This document shows positions 58,170 through 64,000 of a stretch of DNA of 64,000 nt, in pieces. Origin of the DNA: Bidens hawaiensis (Eukaryota; Streptophyta; Magnoliopsida; Asterales; Asteraceae); assembly GCA_021521415.1 (NCBI GenBank), contig JAIQDT010007612.1, forward strand, positions 1 to 64,000. The letters run 5' to 3'. Position 1 is the first letter of the stretch. Every line of letters starts with the position of its first letter. Made by a program: the position numbers and the translations under genes. The notes beneath the pieces were generated by a model. The model was not told the DNA's origin and searched no databases. It saw only the letters and a list, made by a program, of their open reading frames with translations.

Positions 58170-59888
58170 GTAGCTGATGATAAACTTATATATTCTAGTC
58201 CACCTAAGCCAAAAGATAGTTTAGGCTCGCAAGCCTACTCAAGCTTAATAAGTGAATCTTGCCATCGTTTATTAAACAAGTACAACGTACTCAAAACAGC
58301 TAATTATTTTACTACAACAACATCAAACAGCAAAAGCATACCTAAGTAAAAGGAGGAACAATACCATCAAAATCAGTATGTAAAGAGAGGTGTTCAATAC
58401 CATTAAAATCAGCATGTTCAATACCATTTACACCCCTTCAATTTGATAAACATTGGCCATCGGGTCTACACGAACACACGCACCATATATTTTTTACTTT
58501 GTCCGTGTCCGTTGTTTTATTCCAACCAAACCATATGTGTTTTGTATACGTTCTAGTTGCCAGAGGCCAATCTTATTGTCTAGAATAATTCTGCAAACAA
58601 AATGTGAACTTTGCATCAAGTTAATCAATAATTGTAAATTAAAATAATATAAATACAGTTGTTTGTCTTACACCTTCATCAAGAAAAGAATTTTATAGAG
58701 ATCATAGCAATCATTCTCAGATCTTGCCTAAAATGTCTCTCCGTAAACACAAAAAATATATTAATAACTTTAAATTAAATGTACAATCACAATATGAAAT
58801 AGTAAACTGGGGTATCTTATGAAATCAAAAACAACCTTCATCATCTTTATATCATTAACCATGTCCACCAATGCTTTACAAATGTAGTCAACAAAGTCAA
58901 TTGCTGCAAGTATTAGGGATGAGCATTTGGTACCGGGTACCGGTACCGAAAATCCCGAACCGATTAAATTCGGTAACGGTACCGGTACCAAGTATTTTCA
59001 AAATTCGGGATCGGTAAAATCGGTACCGGTACCGGTTTTTTTCGGTAGTACCAATTTGGTATTGAAAAATATATATAACACAAGTCTAGGGATGAGCATT
59101 TGTTATGTTTGGCGCCACATAATCTGTTTTTATGCTTTTTTGGGATTTAGTATTTGTTTTTTGTATGAAGTTACGTTTCCATTTGGTGTTACTGGTGGTT
59201 GTGGATTCGGTTAAGTCTCTTGTGATTTCATATAGCTTGCCACTCAAGTTCGAGGCCCATTTAATTTATGGGCAATTTTTTTGTTTATTTATTTTGCCAC
59301 TGTTTGCTGCAATTTTTTTGTTTTTATATTTTGCCACTTTTTGTTATGTTAGTTCTTTTATATATAAGCTAGTTACTGTAGGATGAGTGTAGTTGTTGTG
59401 CAAATTTTAACGAAGGGTTTGTAAGTTGCTAATGTGCATACAGTTACGCCAAGCTGTTTCGGTAGCTCTTAACGAGGTAGCCTGCATTCGTGACTGGTGT
59501 TTTGGCTTCGGATGCAACCAGGCTATGTGGATCTTGTACGTGTTACACTTGTAAACAGGTACACAATCTGAGAGTATATAGTCTATTCGTATCAATGCTA
59601 CATGTTATTTTCTAGGAACATAACAAACTGTCGGGATTCAAATCATCCCAAATGCCTAGTTGCTACAGATTTCTACTCCGCGTATATTGTAGAGTTGTGT
59701 TGACTTTCTCTGGTCAACTGTTTGCAATTTTTATATTGAAATTGAATGTTAGTCAAACAGGCCAAAGTTTGAAGATGTTATTTTTAATAGGGAACCGGTT
59801 TAGTTGGGTCCCAAAACCGTACCCCCAAAAACGAACTCGATACCAGATTTTTTTATAAATTCACCATATTTTTCTCAAATTTGGTACC
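58170..59888. other. Intergenic DNA with GGTACCG-rich repeat
   Basis: No gene recognised. At 58914-59100 TAGGGATGAGCATTTGGTAC is followed by clustered GGTACCGGTACC words. TAGGGATGAGCATTTG returns in direct orientation at 59088. This resembles hAT-type ends. The rest is AT-rich. Confidence 0.55.
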
Positions 59889-60322
59889 TGTAGGTTCCCT
59901 GGACGGATCACACGAGATTTCTCGGTCTACTCAGGTGCGGAATCCCTGCGTAGATCATTACGAGCATAGAAAGCAAATCAAACAAACACACACGAATAAA
60001 CCGAAACACGTTATATATTAATAACTGAACTCACATGATATGAATCACTGATACAGACTCTCGTCCTCACGTTACAATGAACTCAAACCAGCTTAGATCA
60101 ACTCGATCAGCCTACACGAACTCCAACACTAAGCCGTAACCTAGTATAAATACACGACAACTTCGCCTGATATGTTCAGGCGAAGTTGTCCATAACTTCG
60201 CTTGTTCAACAAGTTCACCTAGGCGAACTTGTTAACAACTTCGCTTAAACAAAAACTTAAATAACATTACAGACTCGATTACAGACACTAGACTATGAAC
60301 TACTGACATTTATGCACCAACA
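59889..60322 (-). repeat. Putative 3' LTR of the copia-like element (434 bp)
   Basis: On the minus strand it starts TGTTGGTGC after the PPT and I end it at CCTACA. TATTTATACTAGG on the minus strand (about 60146) contains a TATA-like word. Palindromic GCGAAGTT/AACTTCGC motifs are within it (60150-60245). The left boundary is inferred. Confidence 0.5.
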
Positions 60323-63314
60323 GACTCCCCCTTGGCAGTAGCTTCATATCTTGATCTTTAAGCATTTGTCTCGTAATCTTCAATCTTGTCTCTTCACGCA
60401 TGCACTCCTTCTCTAACACAAACTGACACAACTCTTTGATACTTCCTCGCTTCGTCCTTCCAAGCAGGAATATAAAAGATTTTCTTCTCATTAAGCACCT
60501 TCAGATCAGCTTGCGATAAGTTTACCAAATGCATCGGATCGTAAACTCTTAGGAGCTCTTGCTCATCCTCGTCTTCCATCACCGCCTCTGCTGTCTCACA
60601 ATCCACATACCACCACTTTAGGTCTTTAAGCACATCCTTGGGCATTAGCTTCATCGGTACTTCTTTAAGGCACCGGATCGGTTTATACTTCATGACCATC
60701 CAAGGTTTTCCATCAGCTCTCAAACCTCTATCCTTGTCTTCAACAAGTTTTCCCTTCTGCGGCTTCAACAGCTCAAACTTCTTCTCTTTTATACTCTCTC
60801 TTCATACAATTTTCTCAATGACTCTAGCCATATTATCGTCATTTCGATTGATTAACCCCAATCTGGCTAAGTCTTTCACTTCACATTCCGGCAGTGTATT
60901 CAACGACCTTAACATTCTTTTAAAGTACTGAACGCCGTCATACCGTTTAATCACAAAGAGCTTCAACTGCTCATCATAGATCCAGCAAATAATCCCTTTC
61001 TTCGCTTCGGCATAGCCTTTAATATTGTAACTCTTCTTAAACATTGTAGGGACCGCTGGTTTCTTCGTTTTGACGAACCACTGAGCATAGCCTTCCTTCC
61101 ACCTAGGCTGCTCTTCCCATTCCGTCTCATCATTTTCCATCTCATTACCCATATCGGCTTTCTCAATATCTGGGATCTCGTGTTCAACATTTTCTTCTAC
61201 TATTTCACCTTCCTCAACATCTTCTTCAATCACAATCTGCGCTCCAATCTTCTCAATCCCCTCAATTGGCAACACATCATCATCAAACATCACATCATCA
61301 TCTAGCATATCATCATCTAGTTCTTTCAAAGCATCAATCACATCATCTTCATCATCAACCATCACCACCTCATCACCACCAACTGCACCTGCAGACTCCC
61401 CCTGAGCTGTGGAAGTCCCAAGAGCTTGAGTAGTTCTTGGCAAGTCACCACCTGCACCTTTCGATGCATTGGGATCATCGTCTCTATCTTTTCTCTTCTT
61501 TGTCCTTAACTCGTAGCCTCTACAGCCTGTCTCCCCCTGAGATGCCAAGAACTCCTTCATAGCATCTATAATTCGCCCATGTTCAACCAGGAGGGACGAC
61601 TGTAGTTGATTCTCTGCTACAAGGCGCTGAATAGCCTGGGTCTGGATAAAGTTTATCCTCGATTGCTCTGCCACGACCCGTTCAAGTGCAGCTATTCTCT
61701 CCGAGTCTGAGAGGGTTGCATCGAAATCAAACCTCATGTTAGATGTGTCTTGAGTATACTCAGCAGGGATCTCGAATGTAACCGGGACATCAGAAGCAGT
61801 TGTGGACGTAACCGCAGGTGGTACGTGACCGACAACCCTGCAGTTGCAACGACGGTAGACTCTACAAATTGTGCCACCACCTCTGAAGGAGTAAGCGTTG
61901 GAGGTGGTAACGACACAATCTCCGTAGTCGTCGTCTGTAGTGTGATGGATAGGATGCCGACAGCTGATGTTGCCACCACGGGAACATCCGCGGCGCTTGT
62001 AACCTGTACAGAAGTAGGAACAATCGACATACCTGACAGTGCTGGAGGAGCAAAACGTACAACTCTTGAAGTCTCTCCAGCTCCCATACCTGCACCTGTC
62101 CTTTCACGTCTTGATTGTCTAATCAGCTTGTGAATATCCTCTTCTTCTTCTTCTGACTCAGTATCATCAACTGTCCTCTTTCTCTTCCCAATCGTCCTTT
62201 CTCGTCTCACCAACATCCTTCTCGCCTCATCCATAACATCATCAAGATCTGAGTCAGCCACCGTCGTAGCTGCTCTAGTAACATTCACTTCCCGAACCTG
62301 TGCAGCAGAGACCTGCACCTCTTCTTGCGGATCAAACCGGTCCATGTCGAAGAATCCTTGGCCGCCAAATGCAGCATCAAGGTCTACATCCTCCTCAGCC
62401 GACACAACAGGCACAGTAGGTACATCTCGAGTTGCTCCTGCTTGTTGTGGTTGAGGGTCTCTAAACTCATCCCCCCGAGCTGGCACATACCCCGGGTTTA
62501 TTAAGAACCCAAAGAGTGGAGTATGCCTTGGACGACGTTCAGGCTTGCTCCTCGCACTCGAAGTACGGCATTGAGCAAAGATACGTTTGCTCACACTCTC
62601 CACGTATCGTATTGGGCGTCATTGAGGCAAATTTGGAGCCACATGGTTCAAGATCATCTGGATGAATCTTGGATACATTATGAACCGCTCACGAGCCATC
62701 GCCCTCCTCTGTCTGTCGATCTCATAAAAGACCATCTGACTAAAGCTATAACGTTTGTTATAAGTCAGAGCAGTCATTGCTGACTGCATGGTCGCACCCA
62801 TTCCGTCAGTACCCGCCTTCCTCCCAGACATACACACAATCATGACGTGCATGAGGAAGCGCCACTGATCGAGCAGGAACCCCTTCTGTCTCTGGGTATC
62901 GCCCAAGGGACCAGAATATCCCATTCGTAGGAATGCTTCATCACGAAACGGAGCCACAAAGTCAGTTGGGTCGTCCCGAGTCTCCTCTCCAAAACGTAAC
63001 GCCACCCGTATTTGTTCATACGAGAACTGAACTTCTTGTTTGTTGACGGTTGCTCGCATAACCGGGGGCTCAACACGGCAATCGTATTCCACCGTCTGCC
63101 AGAAATCCTCGATATTGGGTAAGGATATCGGCAGAGTCGTCGTGATTGCATGGAATATCCTCGAGCGAATGAGGAATGTGATGATCTCACGGTAGTTTTC
63201 AACTCCGCCCGCTTCCGGGTCTAAGGTAATGTACATATTGTGACCCGGAAAAAATTGCCTCTGGTTATCTCCGTCATCGCCTCCAGCACCTCCAGCACCT
63301 GCTACTGCAGCCAT
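60300..63314 (-). pseudogene. Accessory (env-position) ORF of the copia-like element, broken
   Basis: Starts MAAVAGAGGAGGDDGDN at 63314. The first domain has ENYREIITFLIRSRI, QWRFLMHVMIVCMSGRKAG and RFIMYPRFIQMILNHVAPNL, a pattern I associate with proteins common in Asteraceae genomes near copia elements. TGA follows at about 62619. A Ser/Thr/Val-rich acidic region continues in the same frame. A frameshift near 61840 leads to MRFDFDATLSDSERIAALER, then a very acidic stretch and the conserved-looking YNIKGYAEAKKGIICWIYDE. TGA at 60802, then more in the same frame, and another shift near 60447. The end overlaps the PPT. The role is unknown; an envelope-like or structural role is suggested only by its position. 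Confidence 0.65.
60323..60335 (-). other. Polypurine tract of the copia-like element
   Basis: Minus strand CCAAGGGGGAGTC immediately before TGTTGG. Confidence 0.7.
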
Positions 63315-64000
63315 ATCTGCAACAAACGAACCAAGTTACATACACGTTAAGGTTTAACACAAGTTCGCTTATTACCATGAGCGAAGTTGTGATAACGTCT
63401 GTATAGGCGAAGTTAACGTTGGAGCGAAGTTGGGCACAACTTCGCTTCAACGTTAAGTTCGTCTAATGACTAATCAGAAAAAGGTCCAGGCGAAGTTAAT
63501 GTTGGGGCGAACTTGGGCACAACTTCGCTTCAACGTTAAGTTCGCCTTACCACAACATCGCCTCAGGCGAAGTTTAGACTCAGGCGAAGTTACGGATAAC
63601 TTCGCCTAAACCTTAAGTTCGCCTGAATCTGAATCGGCGACAGTAAGGATTTCGAACGACGTGCCGTTGGCGAATTTAACGATTGTGGAGATTAAGGACT
63701 CTGAAACACAAGTTTTTAAGGATAACTAGACGACCAGGTTGTACATGACCACGTGAAAACAAGGTTTGAAATCGGGTTTAAGGATCGATCGGCCGAGGTC
63801 ACGAAACAAGTCGAAACGACCTCAGATTAACATCAATGAACATTGATTATACGATATGATGACCCAACAAACCTATAAATCTGTTTGAAATCGAAGAAAG
63901 ATAATCAGATGATAATGAATTAAGTTCGCTGTGATAATCGAGATTAAGCTCGCTGATATTGAAAGTTATGAACAGTTTGACCTTAAAAATTCTTTATATA
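63315..64000. repeat. Leader with repeated GCGAAGTT / AACTTCGC palindromes
   Basis: Between about 63365 and 63630 the octamer GCGAAGTT or its complement (and close variants such as GCGAACTT) occurs more than a dozen times, often as inverted pairs separated by short loops. From about 63700 to 64000 nothing was recognised. The same word pairs occur in the LTR at 60150-60245. Confidence 0.7.

Larger units (their letters stand above)
59889..64000 (-). mobile_element. 3' part of a probable Ty1/copia (SIRE/Maximus-type) element
   Basis: Minus orientation: leader with repeated GCGAAGTT motifs (63315-64000), accessory ORF (63314-60300), a PPT of the form CCAAGGGGGAGTC and an LTR starting TGTTGG (ending at 59889). 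GGGGGAG directly before TGTTGG is characteristic of SIRE/Maximus-type copia elements. The pol region and 5' LTR would lie beyond the right edge of the window. Superfamily assignment is inferred, since no RT is visible. Confidence 0.6.

Noticed and set aside
59407..59595. Minus-strand frame of 62 codons
   Set aside because: No recognisable domain, no splice or promoter context; most likely chance.

Overview
This 64 kb window is repeat-rich plant (eudicot) nuclear DNA. Almost everything that can be recognised is transposable-element sequence, and no intact host gene is visible. An aster-family (Asteraceae) source is my best guess. It rests on the accessory reading frame of the Ty1/copia-like element at the right edge and the general style of the elements, not on a diagnostic host gene.

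Layout. (1) 1-7713: 3' part of a decayed Ty3/gypsy Tat-lineage element on the + strand: broken pol, repeat-rich spacer, broken antisense gene, PPT and 3' LTR. (2) 7714-9945: unique AT-rich DNA with a short spliced gene fragment. (3) Element A, 9946-20357, minus orientation, flanked by the 5-bp duplication AATTT. Its interior is chimeric: integrase on the minus strand abuts an inverted LTR-PBS-gag block on the plus strand. (4) 20358-22534: intergenic DNA with a SINE 3' part and the tail of an ABAP1-like pseudogene. (5) Element C, 22535-30445, plus orientation, flanked by GGGCC, with gag and an antisense gene but no pol. It lies inside the ABAP1-like pseudogene, which resumes at 30451-31640. (6) 31641-43615: AT-rich DNA with hAT-like, PIF/Harbinger-like and long-inverted-repeat MITEs, two Helitron 3' termini and simple repeats. 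(7) Element B, 43616-58169, minus orientation, flanked by GTAGC. It carries a complete gag-pol frame with two stop codons and is interrupted by a 2,056-bp solo LTR flanked by AGACT. (8) 58170-59888: intergenic DNA. (9) 59889-64000: 3' end of a probable Ty1/copia SIRE/Maximus-type element on the minus strand, with LTR, PPT, accessory ORF and a hairpin-rich leader.

The most interesting content is the antisense gene shared by elements A, B and C, with a decayed relative in the first element. It lies between integrase and the 3' LTR, opposite to gag-pol. It has its own TATA box, upstream G-box elements and four (C) or six (A, B) short introns that restore a single long frame: 967 codons in C, 1,030 in B, 1,014 in A. 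Its N-terminal region resembles the domain annotated as 'putative gypsy type transposon', its middle is low-complexity and charged, and its C-terminal part is coiled coil. It is intact in C, although C's gag is broken and its pol is gone. In A it has one stop codon, and in B one splice donor is mutated. In an autonomous element the LTR promoter would drive gag-pol while this gene is expressed convergently as a spliced mRNA. Antisense orientation would also protect its introns from removal during reverse transcription. Its function is unknown.
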